64,000 bases of DNA from Streptomyces sp. NBC_00443 (lineage in GTDB: Bacteria; Actinomycetota; Actinomycetes; Streptomycetales; Streptomycetaceae), in assembly GCF_036014175.1 (NCBI RefSeq), contig NZ_CP107917.1, positions 5,146,001-5,210,000 of the forward strand, written 5' to 3'. The position numbers were made by a program, and so were the translations under genes. Each line of letters begins with the position of its first letter. Within the stretch, counting starts at the first letter, position 1. The notes below the pieces were generated by a model. That model did no database searches. It was given only the letters and a program-made list of their open reading frames with translations, and had not been told where the DNA came from. Shown piece after piece: positions 1 to 8,306 of the stretch.

Positions 1-508
1 CAAGACCGGCCGCGTCTACATCATCGACAAGCAGGAGGACGGCGGGCACCTGTACGAGGGCCCGGCCGAGCTCTCCGCCTCCGGCACGAACGTCTTCAAG
101 CCCACCGTCCCCGTCGACATGTGGGCCACCGACGCGGCCTTCTCCCAGGACGGCAGGACCCTCGCCGTACGCGGCTACTTCGGCGGCGTCGCCTACGACT
201 GGAACGGCGGCAAGCTCAAGCGGCTGGAGCGCATCAGCGTGCCCCTCGGCCAGGGCGAGTCCGCCAGCTACTCGACCGACGGCACCAAGCTCATGCTCGG
301 CAGCGAGGGCGCCGGAAGCTCCGTCGTCGCGAACGACGCCCCCGGGGACGCCGCCCCCTCCGACTCCTCCTCCGGCGGGGGCAGTTCGGCCTCGTCCGAC
401 GACAGCGGGGACAGCGGGCGGACCGGCGATCTGAAGGTCGGCGCCATCGCCGTGGTCGTCGCGTGTGTGGTCGTGTTCGGGTTGCGGCGGCTTCTGCGGA
501 GGGGATGA
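1..508 (+). CDS. C-terminal part of a membrane-anchored beta-propeller-like protein
   Basis: The gene is cut by the window start; the reading frame is open from base 2 to the TGA at 506-508. The visible 168 residues contain propeller-like phrases such as AAFSQDGRTLAVRG and ASYSTDGTKLMLG. A Ser/Gly/Asp-rich linker follows, then one C-terminal membrane helix (DLKVGAIAVVVACVVVFGL) ending in RRLLRRG. This suggests an extracytoplasmic domain tethered by a C-terminal helix. The ligand or partner cannot be told from this fragment. The membrane anchor is clear; the propeller assignment is inference. Confidence 0.75.
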   Translation, partial: KTGRVYIIDKQEDGGHLYEGPAELSASGTNVFKPTVPVDMWATDAAFSQDGRTLAVRGYFGGVAYDWNGGKLKRLERISVPLGQGESASYSTDGTKLMLGSEGAGSSVVANDAPGDAAPSDSSSGGGSSASSDDSGDSGRTGDLKVGAIAVVVACVVVFGLRRLLRRG

Positions 509-605
509 GGGGAGAGCGCGCACGATCAGTGAACGGGCAGACCGGCCCTGATAACGTCACCCGGTCCCAGCCGCCGATCTTGCTCGAAGGGCCCTCTCCC
601 TCCGC

Positions 606-1232
606 ATGGACAGTCCACCCGTGGCCCCCGACATCGCCCAGGTGCTCAAGCACAACCGCACCCTGCTCCGCCGGCACACCGCCGCGCGCCTCGCGCTCGC
701 CGCCGGGCTGTTCGCGGTGCCGTTCGTGGCGCACTGGGGCGGGTACGACGCCGCGCTGCCCGCGTTCGGCGTGCCGGCCGGGATGTTCGTGCTGATCTTT
801 CTGTCGCTCCGGCTGGGGCGCGGGTCGCGGCTCAAGGTGTGCGAGAAGGTGCTGCGCACCTATCCCCTGGAGTACCGCACGCGGGTGTCCAAGAAGGGCT
901 CCGAGTGGAAGTACATGGGCGATGTGCACACCGTCCGGCTCACGGTGCGCGGGCAGCACGGTGCCCCTTCGCTGCGTGCGGTCAACGCCTCGACGGTGCG
1001 CCGTTGGCCGAAGGGGGCCGAGGAGGGCGGCGCCTGGTTCGCCGGCGATGCGGCCTTCGGCGGCGTCATGATCGTGCCGGGCAACGCCATGCTCTTCGTG
1101 CAGCCCGCGCCCTGGGCGAAGTACGAGCAGGAGCGCGCGCAGGCCGGTCCGCAGCGCAGGGCGCTTGCCGAACAGGCGGGAATATCCCGGCTGTTGGAGA
1201 TCAACGAGCCGCGCGGAATGGTGCTCGGATGA
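606..1232 (+). CDS. Hypothetical membrane protein with two N-terminal helices
   Basis: A 208-residue protein that I do not recognise. A short N-terminal cytoplasmic stretch is followed by two hydrophobic helices at about residues 27-45 and 52-70. A soluble domain of about 135 residues follows, rich in Arg and Lys. No catalytic motif is visible. The ATG at 606 has only weak purine-rich sequence upstream (ccctccgc), so the start is tentative. The stop overlaps the next start (ATGA at 1229-1232), so the two genes are probably translated together and may act as one membrane unit. Confidence 0.7.
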   Translation: MDSPPVAPDIAQVLKHNRTLLRRHTAARLALAAGLFAVPFVAHWGGYDAALPAFGVPAGMFVLIFLSLRLGRGSRLKVCEKVLRTYPLEYRTRVSKKGSEWKYMGDVHTVRLTVRGQHGAPSLRAVNASTVRRWPKGAEEGGAWFAGDAAFGGVMIVPGNAMLFVQPAPWAKYEQERAQAGPQRRALAEQAGISRLLEINEPRGMVLG

Positions 1233-1780
1233 AACGCGTCCTCGGCTGGGTGTGCGGCGTCCTCCTCGCCCTCGTCACCGCCTTCTGGTTCGTCACCGCG
1301 ACCGCCGACATGGCCCTGTCCGCCGGCATCTACGGCACCCCGGGCACGTACAAGGTGGAGCGCTGCTACGACACCGACTACAGCCGTAAGCGCTCCGACT
1401 ACGACTGCCTCGGGGACTTCACGCCCGACGGCGGCACCGCCGCCGACGCCTCCCATGTACGGCTCCAGGACACCGGGCAGGACTACCCGGACGGCACCCG
1501 GTTCGACGCCCGCCAGGGCATCGAGCCGGACACGGTCCAGCGGGTCGGGCTCTGGGGCGTCGTGGGTGAGCTCTGGCAGGTCTCGATCTGCGTGGTCGTC
1601 CTCGCGGTCCTCGCGTACCGGGCGATCAAGCCGCGCGGGGCGGACCGACGCCGCGAGGCCCACCGCCGGGAGCCCTCGCGGCGGCAGCGGGTGGCCGACC
1701 GGGTCGGGTACGCCGTCCTGGTCGCCGTCCCCGTGGGCCTCCTGAGCTTCATCGCGATGCTCGCGGAGCCATCGCCCTAG
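1229..1780 (+). CDS. Hypothetical membrane protein with an extracytoplasmic Cys-containing loop
   Basis: A 183-residue protein with three hydrophobic segments: residues about 5-30 (signal-anchor like), about 105-125, and about 155-178 near the C-terminus. The loop between the first two has two cysteines (ERCYDTDY and YDCLGDF) that could form a disulfide outside the cell. An Arg-rich cytoplasmic stretch precedes the last helix. The ATG at 1229 overlaps the upstream stop. I do not recognise the family. Operon partnership with the preceding membrane protein is the main clue to its role. Confidence 0.7.
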   Translation: MKRVLGWVCGVLLALVTAFWFVTATADMALSAGIYGTPGTYKVERCYDTDYSRKRSDYDCLGDFTPDGGTAADASHVRLQDTGQDYPDGTRFDARQGIEPDTVQRVGLWGVVGELWQVSICVVVLAVLAYRAIKPRGADRRREAHRREPSRRQRVADRVGYAVLVAVPVGLLSFIAMLAEPSP

Positions 1781-1964
1781 GGTCTGTCCGCAGACGCCTG
1801 TAGGCAGGTAGGTTCGCGCGGCAACCAGATCGCCGACCAGGGCTGGCTGCGCTTCCCGGCGTACACGGTGGAGGACCGCCGCCGCCTGGTCGCCGTCGCG
1901 CACCGCCTCACCGCCCACTGGGGGCAACAGGTCTGGCCCTGCCGGAGTCGTCGACGGCGCGTCC
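1781..1964 (+). pseudogene. Possible protein-coding relic between two genes
   Basis: Directly after the preceding stop, the same frame stays open. It reads like real protein for about 45 residues (GNQIADQGWLRFPAY, then VEDRRRLVAVAHRLTAHWGQ) before turning into Arg-rich nonsense that runs into the antisense of the TetR gene. There is no start codon with a ribosome-binding site. The best reading is a decayed 3' fragment of a lost gene; chance coding in high-GC DNA is the alternative. Confidence 0.25.
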
Positions 1965-2777
1965 CTAGAGCGGTCCCTTCACTTCGCTGTCGGCGCCGCC
2001 GGCCGTTCCCGCACGCCGGGCGACAAAGACCTCCAGTCCGTCCAGCATCCGTTGCAGGCCGAACTCGAAGTGGTCGAACTCGTTGCCCCAGGTGTTCTCG
2101 TCGAGCGAGGCGAGCAGGGGGTACCGGCCGGAGGCCATGATCTTCTCCAGCGTCGGGGTCTGCGCCTGCCAGAACTCCGCGTCGGTCAGGCCGGTGCGGT
2201 GCTCCGCCTCCTGCGCGTACAACTGGGTGCGCGCGGCGCCGACGACGTAGCCGTCGATCATGACGATCGCGGAGACCAGTTCGGGGTCGGTCAGCCCCAT
2301 CGGCTTGATGCGGGCGAGGACCTTCTCCATGCCGTCGAGGGCGCTCGGACCGAGGATCGGGCGGGACTGGTTGACCTGGAGCAGCCAGGGGTGGCGGCGG
2401 TAGAGGTCGAGGGTCGCGCGGCCCAGGGCCTCCAGGGCCGAGCGCCATCCGCCGTCGCCCAGGTCGGCCGGATTCTCCGAGGGGCGCTGGACGCGGTCCA
2501 GCATCAGGTCGAGCAGCTCGGCCTTGCCGGGGACGTAGCGGTACAGCGACATCGTGCCCGTCCCGAGCTCGGTGGCGACCCGGCGCATGGACATCGACTC
2601 CAGGCCCTCGGCGTCCGCGACCCGGACGCCCGCTTCCACGATCTGGTCCAGCGTGAGGGTCGGCTTGGGCCCCCGGCTCGGGCGCCGGCCGGTGTCCCAC
2701 AGCAGCTCCATCGTGCGGGCGATGTCGCCGCTGCCGCTGGTCTCCGTACCGCTGGTGCCGCCCTTGCCGCTCGTCAT
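1965..2777 (-). CDS. TetR-family repressor of the adjacent ABC exporter
   Basis: A 270-residue regulator. The helix-turn-helix lies at about residues 45-70 (VEAGVRVADAEGLESMSMR, then SLYRYVPGKAELLDLML). The long all-helical C-terminal domain resembles the tetracycline-repressor C-terminal class (TetR_C_1). It is transcribed away from the drug-type ABC transporter at 2879. The shared 101-bp gap carries two tandem copies of a 13-bp element, so autoregulation and repression of the exporter are likely. The ligand is unknown but is probably a hydrophobic compound pumped by the exporter. Confidence 0.88.
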   Translation of the reverse strand: MTSGKGGTSGTETSGSGDIARTMELLWDTGRRPSRGPKPTLTLDQIVEAGVRVADAEGLESMSMRRVATELGTGTMSLYRYVPGKAELLDLMLDRVQRPSENPADLGDGGWRSALEALGRATLDLYRRHPWLLQVNQSRPILGPSALDGMEKVLARIKPMGLTDPELVSAIVMIDGYVVGAARTQLYAQEAEHRTGLTDAEFWQAQTPTLEKIMASGRYPLLASLDENTWGNEFDHFEFGLQRMLDGLEVFVARRAGTAGGADSEVKGPL

Positions 2778-2808
2778 GCACTTCAGCTTAAGTCCTCCGA
2801 AAAAAACT

Positions 2809-2842
2809 GGGTACGGTGTACGCGCAATAGGGTACGGTGTAC
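2809..2842. promoter_or_regulatory. Tandem operator for the TetR repressor
   Basis: GGGTACGGTGTAC occurs exactly at 2809-2821 and again at 2830-2842, a 21-bp period (two helical turns). Each copy contains GTAC-N3-GTAC, which is an inverted repeat. The pair lies in an unusually AT-rich promoter gap between the divergent TetR and ABC transporter genes. The repeat is seen directly; the assignment to this TetR is inference from position. Confidence 0.65.
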
Positions 2843-2878
2843 TCAGTTATTGGTGCTCGGCTATCGAGAGGGGGACCC

Positions 2879-3877
2879 ATGGGCGACGACGGACACGGCG
2901 GAGACGGATACGCGGTGCGGGCCGAGGGACTGGAGAAGCGCTACGGCGAGAAACGCGCCCTCGACGGCTTCGACCTGGCCGTCCGCGAGGGGACGGTGCA
3001 CGGCCTGCTCGGCCCGAACGGCGCCGGCAAGACCACCGCCGTGCGCATCCTGTCCACGCTGATCAGGCTGGACGGCGGCCGGGCCGCGGTGGCCGGACTG
3101 GACGTGGCCCGGCAGCCGCGCGAGGTGCGCGCACGTATCGGGCTGACCGGCCAGTACGCGGCCGTGGACGAGGTGCTCACCGGCCGGCAGAACCTGGAGA
3201 TGTTCGGCCGGCTCTTCCACCTCGGCGGCAGGCGGGCCAAGCTGCGGGCCGTCGAGCTGCTGGAGCAGTTCGACCTGGCCGACGCCGGCGACAAGGGCGT
3301 CGGCAAGTACAGCGGCGGCATGCGGCGCCGCCTCGACCTCGCCGCCTCGATGATCCTCGCCCCCTCCGTCCTCTTCCTCGACGAGCCGACGACGGGACTG
3401 GATCCCCGCAGCCGCGGTGAAGTCTGGGACTCCGTCAGGGCGTTGGTGGCGAGCGGCACGACAGTACTGCTGACCACCCAGTATCTGGAGGAGGCCGACA
3501 AGCTCGCCTCGCACATCACCGTCATCGACCAGGGGCGGGCCATCGCCGACGACACCCCCGACGGGCTGAAGAGCCTCGTCGGCGGCGACCGTATCGAGGT
3601 CGTCGTCGCCGAGCGGTCCGACATCCCGCGCGTGGTGAAGGTGGTCGCCCGGGTCTCGGACGGCGAACCCGAGTCGGACGAGGCGGAGCTGCGGGTCCAC
3701 GCGCCGGTCACCGACCGGGTCTCCGCGCTGACCGAGGTGGCCCGGACGCTCCAGGACGAGGGCGTCCCGGTCGAGGACATCGGGCTGCGCAGGCCGAGCC
3801 TCGACGACGTCTTCCTGCGCCTGACCGGGCACCGCACCGAGAAGACCGAGAGGACCGAGAAGGAGGCCGTCGCATGA
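2879..3877 (+). CDS. ABC exporter ATP-binding protein (daunorubicin-resistance DrrA type)
   Basis: A 332-residue ATPase of the DrrA class, expected to energise export of a drug or lipid with the permease encoded next. It shows Walker A GPNGAGKTT (about residues 44-52), the signature YSGGMRRRLD, Walker B LFLDEPTTGLD and the H-loop region TTQYLEEAD. The DrrA-type C-terminal domain (residues about 235-325) contains RRPSLDDVFLRLTGH. I chose ATG 2879 over a GTG at 2837, because a GAGAGGGGG ribosome-binding site lies just before it and 2837 lies inside the operator. It overlaps the permease gene by four bases. Confidence 0.92.
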   Translation: MGDDGHGGDGYAVRAEGLEKRYGEKRALDGFDLAVREGTVHGLLGPNGAGKTTAVRILSTLIRLDGGRAAVAGLDVARQPREVRARIGLTGQYAAVDEVLTGRQNLEMFGRLFHLGGRRAKLRAVELLEQFDLADAGDKGVGKYSGGMRRRLDLAASMILAPSVLFLDEPTTGLDPRSRGEVWDSVRALVASGTTVLLTTQYLEEADKLASHITVIDQGRAIADDTPDGLKSLVGGDRIEVVVAERSDIPRVVKVVARVSDGEPESDEAELRVHAPVTDRVSALTEVARTLQDEGVPVEDIGLRRPSLDDVFLRLTGHRTEKTERTEKEAVA

Positions 3878-4695
3878 CCGCCGTAGACCTGACCGTCCCG
3901 GCCACGCGCGGCCGGCTGTACTGGACCCTCGCCGACGTCTGGAACATCGTCCGCCGCGGTCTGACCCACTACCAGCGCCAACCGGTCAACATCGCCTGGC
4001 AGCTGGGCTTCCCGATCCTGTCCGTCCTGCTCTACGGCTATGTCTTCGGCAGCGCCATGAAGGTGCCCGGCGGCGGGGACTACAAGGACTTCCTGATGCC
4101 GGGCATGTTCGTGATGACGATGGCGTTCGGCTTCATCAACACCGCGACGCTCGTCGTCTACGACTCGACGAAGGGCGTCATCGACCGTTTCCGCTCGATG
4201 CCCATGGCCTCGTCCGCTGTCGTCGCCGGCCGCGGGATCACCGATCTGCTGGCCGCCTGCGCGGAGTTGGCGATCATGATGCTGACCGCCTTCGCGATGG
4301 GCTGGCGCCCGGACGGCGGATTCGGCTTCCTCGGTGCGTTCGGGCTGCTGCTGTGGCTGAGGTTCGCGCTGATCTGGATCGGGGTGTGGCTGGGCCTGCT
4401 CGTGCCCAACCCGGAAGCCGCGGGCGGTCTGTTCGCCGTCGCCTTCCCGCTCACGATGATCTCCAGCATCTTCGTCGCGCCGCAGCTGATGCCGGACTGG
4501 CTGGGCTGGGTGGCGGCCTGGAACCCGATCTCGTCCACGGCGGCGGCCAGCCGTGAGCTGTTCGGCACCCCGGCCGGGAGCGGGGACTCCTGGGTGGAGC
4601 AGCACGCACTGCTGATGGCGGGGGTGTGGCCGGTGATCCTGACGGCGATCTTCCTGCCGCTGGCGGTGCGGAGGTTCCAGAAGCTGAGCCGCTGA
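3874..4695 (+). CDS. ABC-2 type exporter permease (DrrB type)
   Basis: A 273-residue integral membrane protein with about six helices and the ABC-2 signature region GLLVPNPEAAGGLFAVAFPL followed by MISSIFVAP. It is the membrane partner of the preceding ATPase; the ATG overlaps that gene's TGA (ATGA), so translation is coupled. Together they form a two-gene DrrAB-like efflux pump controlled by the divergent TetR. The substrate cannot be read from the sequence. Confidence 0.9.
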   Translation: MTAVDLTVPATRGRLYWTLADVWNIVRRGLTHYQRQPVNIAWQLGFPILSVLLYGYVFGSAMKVPGGGDYKDFLMPGMFVMTMAFGFINTATLVVYDSTKGVIDRFRSMPMASSAVVAGRGITDLLAACAELAIMMLTAFAMGWRPDGGFGFLGAFGLLLWLRFALIWIGVWLGLLVPNPEAAGGLFAVAFPLTMISSIFVAPQLMPDWLGWVAAWNPISSTAAASRELFGTPAGSGDSWVEQHALLMAGVWPVILTAIFLPLAVRRFQKLSR

Positions 4696-4777
4696 GCCGC
4701 TGAGTCGGACGGGCGGATGCCGCGCACCTCCTTGACGTGCCCATGGCGCGTTAGTTTCCTGGGAGGTGCGCGGTGCA

Positions 4778-4791
4778 TGGGAGCGCTCCCA
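4778..4791. promoter_or_regulatory. CebR operator (cellulose/cellobiose regulon)
   Basis: TGGGAGCGCTCCCA is a perfect 14-bp palindrome. It matches the operator known for CebR, the LacI-family cellobiose/cellotriose-responsive repressor of Streptomyces. It lies 40 bp upstream of the cellulase start, where it would overlap or follow the transcription start. Flanking A and T extend the symmetry to 16 bp. A TTGACG hexamer at 4732-4737 is a possible -35, but I see no well-spaced -10. Confidence 0.9.
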
Positions 4792-4831
4792 TTCGTTCCG
4801 GGGCCGCGCCTTCCCGAGAGGAACAAGGGAC

Positions 4832-6379
4832 ATGTTCCGCAACTTGCGAAGAGCGCTGTGCGCTGCCGCAGTGGCTCTGCTGTTACCGCTGGGGGCCGGT
4901 GTGCAGTCGGCCGGTGCGGCGGGTGCGTCGGCGCGCGCGTCGGCGGGTGTTTCGGCGACCGCCGAGGCCGGCGCCGGCTACTGGCACACCAGCGGCCGGC
5001 AGATCCTCGACGCGGCCGGGCAGCCGGTCCGTATCGCCGGGATCAACTGGTTCGGCTTCGAGACCGGCAACCACGTCGTCCACGGCCTGTGGACGCGCGA
5101 CTACAAGAGCATGCTCGACCAGATGAGGTCGCTGGGCTACAACACCCTCCGCCTGCCCTTCAGCGACGACATCCTCAAGCCCGGCACCATGCCGGACAGC
5201 ATCAACTTCGCCGACGGCAAGAACGCCGGCCTCCAGGGGCTGACGTCCCTGCAGGTCATGGACCGGATCGTGGCGTACGCCGGTCAGGCCGGCCTGAAGA
5301 TCGTCCTCGACCGGCATCGGCCGGACGCGGGCGGCCAGTCGGCGCTCTGGTACACCGCGTCCGTACCCGAGTCGACGTGGATCGCCAACCTGGAGGCGCT
5401 CGCGTCGCGTTACACCGGCAACCCGACCGTCGTCGGCATCGACCTGCACAACGAGCCGCACGACCCCGCCTGCTGGGGTTGCGGCGACACGGCCAGGGAC
5501 TGGCGCCTTGCGGCCCAACGGGCCGGGAACGCCGTCCTGTCCGTCAACCCGCAGCTGCTCATCATGGTCGAGGGCGTCCAGTCGTACGACGGCGTCAGCG
5601 GCTGGTGGGGCGGCAACCTGATGGGCGTGGCCCAGTACCCGGTCCAACTGGACGTCCCGAACCGGCTCGTGTACTCGGCCCACGACTACGCCACCAGCGT
5701 GGCCCAGCAGCCCTGGTTCAACGACCCGTCGTTCCCCGACAACTTGCCGGGCGTCTGGGACAGGTACTGGGGCTACGTCTTCAAGCAGAACATCGCCCCG
5801 GTGTGGCTCGGCGAGTTCGGTACGACCCTCCAGTCGGCGGTGGACCAGAAGTGGCTGGCCGCGCTGGTGACGTACCTGCGGTCGACGTCGGCGTACGGCG
5901 CGGACTCGTTCCACTGGACGTTCTGGTCCTGGAACCCCAACTCCGGTGACACGGGCGGGATCCTGAAGGACGACTGGTCGACCGTGGACACCGTGAAGGA
6001 CGGGTATCTCGCGAGCATCAAGGCCCCGGGATTCCCGAGCGGCGAGGGCGGTGACCCCGAAGAACCTGGCGGCGGCACGGCCACATGCTCCGCCGCCTAC
6101 ACCGTCACCGCCGACTGGGGCGGCGGCTTCAACGCCGAGGTAAAGGTCACCAACACGGGCACCACTCCGCTCAACTACTGGAAAACCACCTGGACTTGGA
6201 GCGGATCCCAACGGATCACGTCCATGTGGAACGCGACGTACACACAGAGCGCAGCGACGGTGGCGGCATCCAACGCCGCACACAACGGCTCGCTCCCAGC
6301 GGGCGCTACGACGAGCTTCGGCTTCGGGGGCGCGCCCGGGGGCGGCGGGGTGCCTACGGTGACCTGCTCGCCGACATGA
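4832..6379 (+). CDS. Secreted GH5 endoglucanase with a C-terminal CBM2 cellulose-binding module
   Basis: A 515-residue extracellular cellulase that cleaves internal beta-1,4-glucan bonds. A signal peptide (FRNLRRALC, then a hydrophobic core, cleaved near residue 30) precedes the GH5 barrel (about 50-395). The catalytic acid is E208 in LHNEPHD and the nucleophile is E328 in WLGEFGT; IVLDRHRPD and YSAHDY are further GH5 active-site motifs. A Gly/Pro/Glu linker leads to a CBM2 (about 419-513) bounded by Cys419 and Cys513. ATG 4832 has a GAGGAACAAGGGA leader and lies downstream of the CebR box. Codon 18 is TTA (4883-4885), so translation should need the bldA tRNA. Confidence 0.95.
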   Translation: MFRNLRRALCAAAVALLLPLGAGVQSAGAAGASARASAGVSATAEAGAGYWHTSGRQILDAAGQPVRIAGINWFGFETGNHVVHGLWTRDYKSMLDQMRSLGYNTLRLPFSDDILKPGTMPDSINFADGKNAGLQGLTSLQVMDRIVAYAGQAGLKIVLDRHRPDAGGQSALWYTASVPESTWIANLEALASRYTGNPTVVGIDLHNEPHDPACWGCGDTARDWRLAAQRAGNAVLSVNPQLLIMVEGVQSYDGVSGWWGGNLMGVAQYPVQLDVPNRLVYSAHDYATSVAQQPWFNDPSFPDNLPGVWDRYWGYVFKQNIAPVWLGEFGTTLQSAVDQKWLAALVTYLRSTSAYGADSFHWTFWSWNPNSGDTGGILKDDWSTVDTVKDGYLASIKAPGFPSGEGGDPEEPGGGTATCSAAYTVTADWGGGFNAEVKVTNTGTTPLNYWKTTWTWSGSQRITSMWNATYTQSAATVAASNAAHNGSLPAGATTSFGFGGAPGGGGVPTVTCSPT

Positions 6380-6384
6380 AGCAA

Positions 6385-6410
6385 GGCGCCCGGCGACCTC
6401 GCCGGGCGCC
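6385..6410 (+). terminator. Hairpin terminator of the cellulase gene
   Basis: GGCGCCCGGCGA at 6385-6396 pairs perfectly with TCGCCGGGCGCC at 6399-6410, starting five bases after the cellulase stop. There is no U-tract, as is common in Streptomyces. Confidence 0.8.
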
Positions 6411-6944
6411 CTCAAATTCGTCCACCCGTTGGTCCTGGGGCCCGGAATCCTGCCCGTGATCACCCAGGCGGAGGAGGCGGCCCAGGACCTTGGCGTCGCG
6501 GCCTTCTCCGCGCTCGCGTACACCAAGGATCCGGGTCTGACTGCGATACGGGACGCGCTGGCGTCAGGGATGGCAGACGAGGCCGAGAAGTCCAAGGGCC
6601 ATGCCGAGACTGACGAGGGCGGGGACGTGGACCGTGTGGACTGGGCGGAAATCGTCGAGGTCGGTCTGGGTGAGGGCCCGGGCCGCGACTATTGGAGGCA
6701 CCTGATGGCCACTTACACCCCGAACTTCCCCGGCAGCAACACCATCGTCGAAGAGTCGTGGCTCGAGGGCAAGGCGGAGGGCAAGGCCGAGGACATCCTG
6801 CGCATTCTCGGTGTACGGGGTATCGAGGTCTCCGACTCCGTCCGGGAGCGGGTCACCGCCTGCACCGACCTCGACGTGCTGGGGGCCTGGCTCGACCGCT
6901 CCCTGAGCGTGGCGGACGCCGAGGAGTTGTTCGTCGAGGAGTAG
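6405..6944 (+). pseudogene. N-terminally truncated Rpn/PD-(D/E)XK-type transposase-nuclease family protein
   Basis: The open frame begins inside the cellulase terminator and reads LKFVHPLVLGPGILPVI and onward to LSVADAEELFVEE, about 175 residues. From memory this matches the C-terminal half of a family abundant in Streptomyces. Full members are about 290-300 residues and carry the nuclease core in the N-terminal half. The end shows the usual helical repeat EGKAEGKAEDILRILGVRGIEVS. No ribosome-binding site precedes the TTG or GTG candidates. The catalytic half is missing, so this is a fragment left by a deletion that joined it to the cellulase terminator. Confidence 0.7.
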
Positions 6945-6951
6945 AACGCGT

Positions 6952-6987
6952 GAAGGGCGCCCCGCGGTGATCCGCCGGGCGCCCTTC
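6952..6987. terminator. Bidirectional hairpin terminator between converging genes
   Basis: GAAGGGCGCCCCGCGG and CCGCCGGGCGCCCTTC form a 16-bp stem with one mismatch and a TGAT loop. It lies between the nuclease fragment and the serC 3' end, so it can serve both strands. Confidence 0.8.
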
Positions 6988-7007
6988 GTGCGTTGTAGCG
7001 GAAGCGG

Positions 7008-8126
7008 CTACAGCTTCTCGATGACGTAGTCGACGCACTTCGTCAGGGCCTCGACGTCCGCCGGGTCGATCGCCGGGAACATCGCGACGCGGAGCTGGTT
7101 GCGGCCGAGCTTGCGGTAGGGCTCGGTGTCGACGATGCCGTTGGCGCGCAGGACCTTGGCGACGGCGGCGGCGTCGATCTCGTCCGTGAAGTCGATCGTG
7201 CCGATGACCGCCGAGCGCTTGGCCGGGTCGGTGACGAACGGGTTGGCGTACTTGATGTCCTCGGCCCAGCCGTACAGGGTGCGGGCGGAGGTGGCGGTGC
7301 GGCGGACGGCCCAGTCCAGGCCGCCCTGGCCGTTGATCCACTCCAGCTGATGGTTGAGCATGAAGAGGGTGGCCAGGGCCGGGGTGTTGTACGTCTGGTT
7401 CTTGCGGGAGTTGTCGATCGCCGTGGGCAGCGAGAAGAACTCCGGGATGTGGCGGCCGGAGGCGTGGACGCGCTCTGCGCGCTCGATCGCGGCCGGGGAG
7501 AAGACACCGATCCACAGGCCGCCGTCGGAGGCGAAGGACTTCTGCGGGGCGAAGTAGTAGACGTCCGTCTCGGACACGTCGACGGGGAGGCCGCCGGCGC
7601 CGGAGGTGGCGTCGACCAGGACCAGCGAGCCCTCGTCGGCACCTGCCACGCGCTTGATCGGCATGGCGACGCCGGTCGAGGTCTCGTTGTGGGTGTAGGC
7701 GTACACGTCGACGCCCGACTGGGCGACCGGCTCCGGGTGGGTGCCCGGGTCGCTGGTGATGACGTCCGGCTCGGCGAGCCACGGGGCGAGCTTCGCGGCC
7801 TTGGCGAACTTGGAGCTGAACTCGCCGAACGTGAGGTGCTGCGACTTGTTCTCGATCAGGCCGTGCGTCGCGATGTCCCAGAAGGCGGTCGAGCCGCCGT
7901 TGCCGAGGACGACCTCGTAGCCGTCGGGGAGCTGGAACAGCTCGCTGATGCCCTCGCGCACCTGGCCGACCAGGTTCTTGACCGGGGCCTGGCGGTGGGA
8001 GGTGCCGAGCAGGGAGGTTCCGGTGGCGGCCAGCGCGTCCAGCGCTTCCGTCCGCACCTTGGAGGGGCCCGCGCCGAAACGTCCGTCGGCGGGCTTGATG
8101 TCAGCGGGAATCTGGATCTCAGCCAC
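7008..8126 (-). CDS. serC: Phosphoserine aminotransferase
   Basis: A 372-residue PLP enzyme that converts 3-phosphohydroxypyruvate and glutamate to phosphoserine and 2-oxoglutarate in serine biosynthesis. It has the actinobacterial SerC form: RFGAGPSKVR near the N-terminus, NGGSTAFWD for cofactor phosphate binding, VDATSGAGG with the PLP-ring Asp, and the Schiff-base lysine K196 in FAPQKSFASDGG. The length is typical. It stands alone, converging on the nuclease fragment and divergent from the flavin oxidoreductase gene. Confidence 0.95.
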   Translation of the reverse strand: MAEIQIPADIKPADGRFGAGPSKVRTEALDALAATGTSLLGTSHRQAPVKNLVGQVREGISELFQLPDGYEVVLGNGGSTAFWDIATHGLIENKSQHLTFGEFSSKFAKAAKLAPWLAEPDVITSDPGTHPEPVAQSGVDVYAYTHNETSTGVAMPIKRVAGADEGSLVLVDATSGAGGLPVDVSETDVYYFAPQKSFASDGGLWIGVFSPAAIERAERVHASGRHIPEFFSLPTAIDNSRKNQTYNTPALATLFMLNHQLEWINGQGGLDWAVRRTATSARTLYGWAEDIKYANPFVTDPAKRSAVIGTIDFTDEIDAAAVAKVLRANGIVDTEPYRKLGRNQLRVAMFPAIDPADVEALTKCVDYVIEKL

Positions 8127-8205
8127 GGTGGGAGCGTAGCTGTTTCGGGAAACCTTGGTGAAACCTCGTCCGTCGGGTGAGACGGCGTTTCGGCAGGCGT
8201 CGGAC

Positions 8206-8274
8206 CTGGGGGCTGCCGCCCCCAGACCCCCGCTTCGGCCTGAACGGCCTCGTCCTCAAGCGCCGGACGGGCTG
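8206..8274. repeat. Streptomyces intergenic hairpin repeat
   Basis: CTGGGGGC-TGCC-GCCCCCAG (8206-8225) forms an 8-bp stem. It is followed by GGCCTGAACGGCC and a segment TCCTCAAGCGCCGGACGGGC that I recognise as a dispersed Streptomyces intergenic sequence. It sits between divergent genes and runs up to the next start region. Confidence 0.6.
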
Positions 8275-8306
8275 GAATGCCGGACGTCGGCTGGTTTGCT
8301 GGAGGG

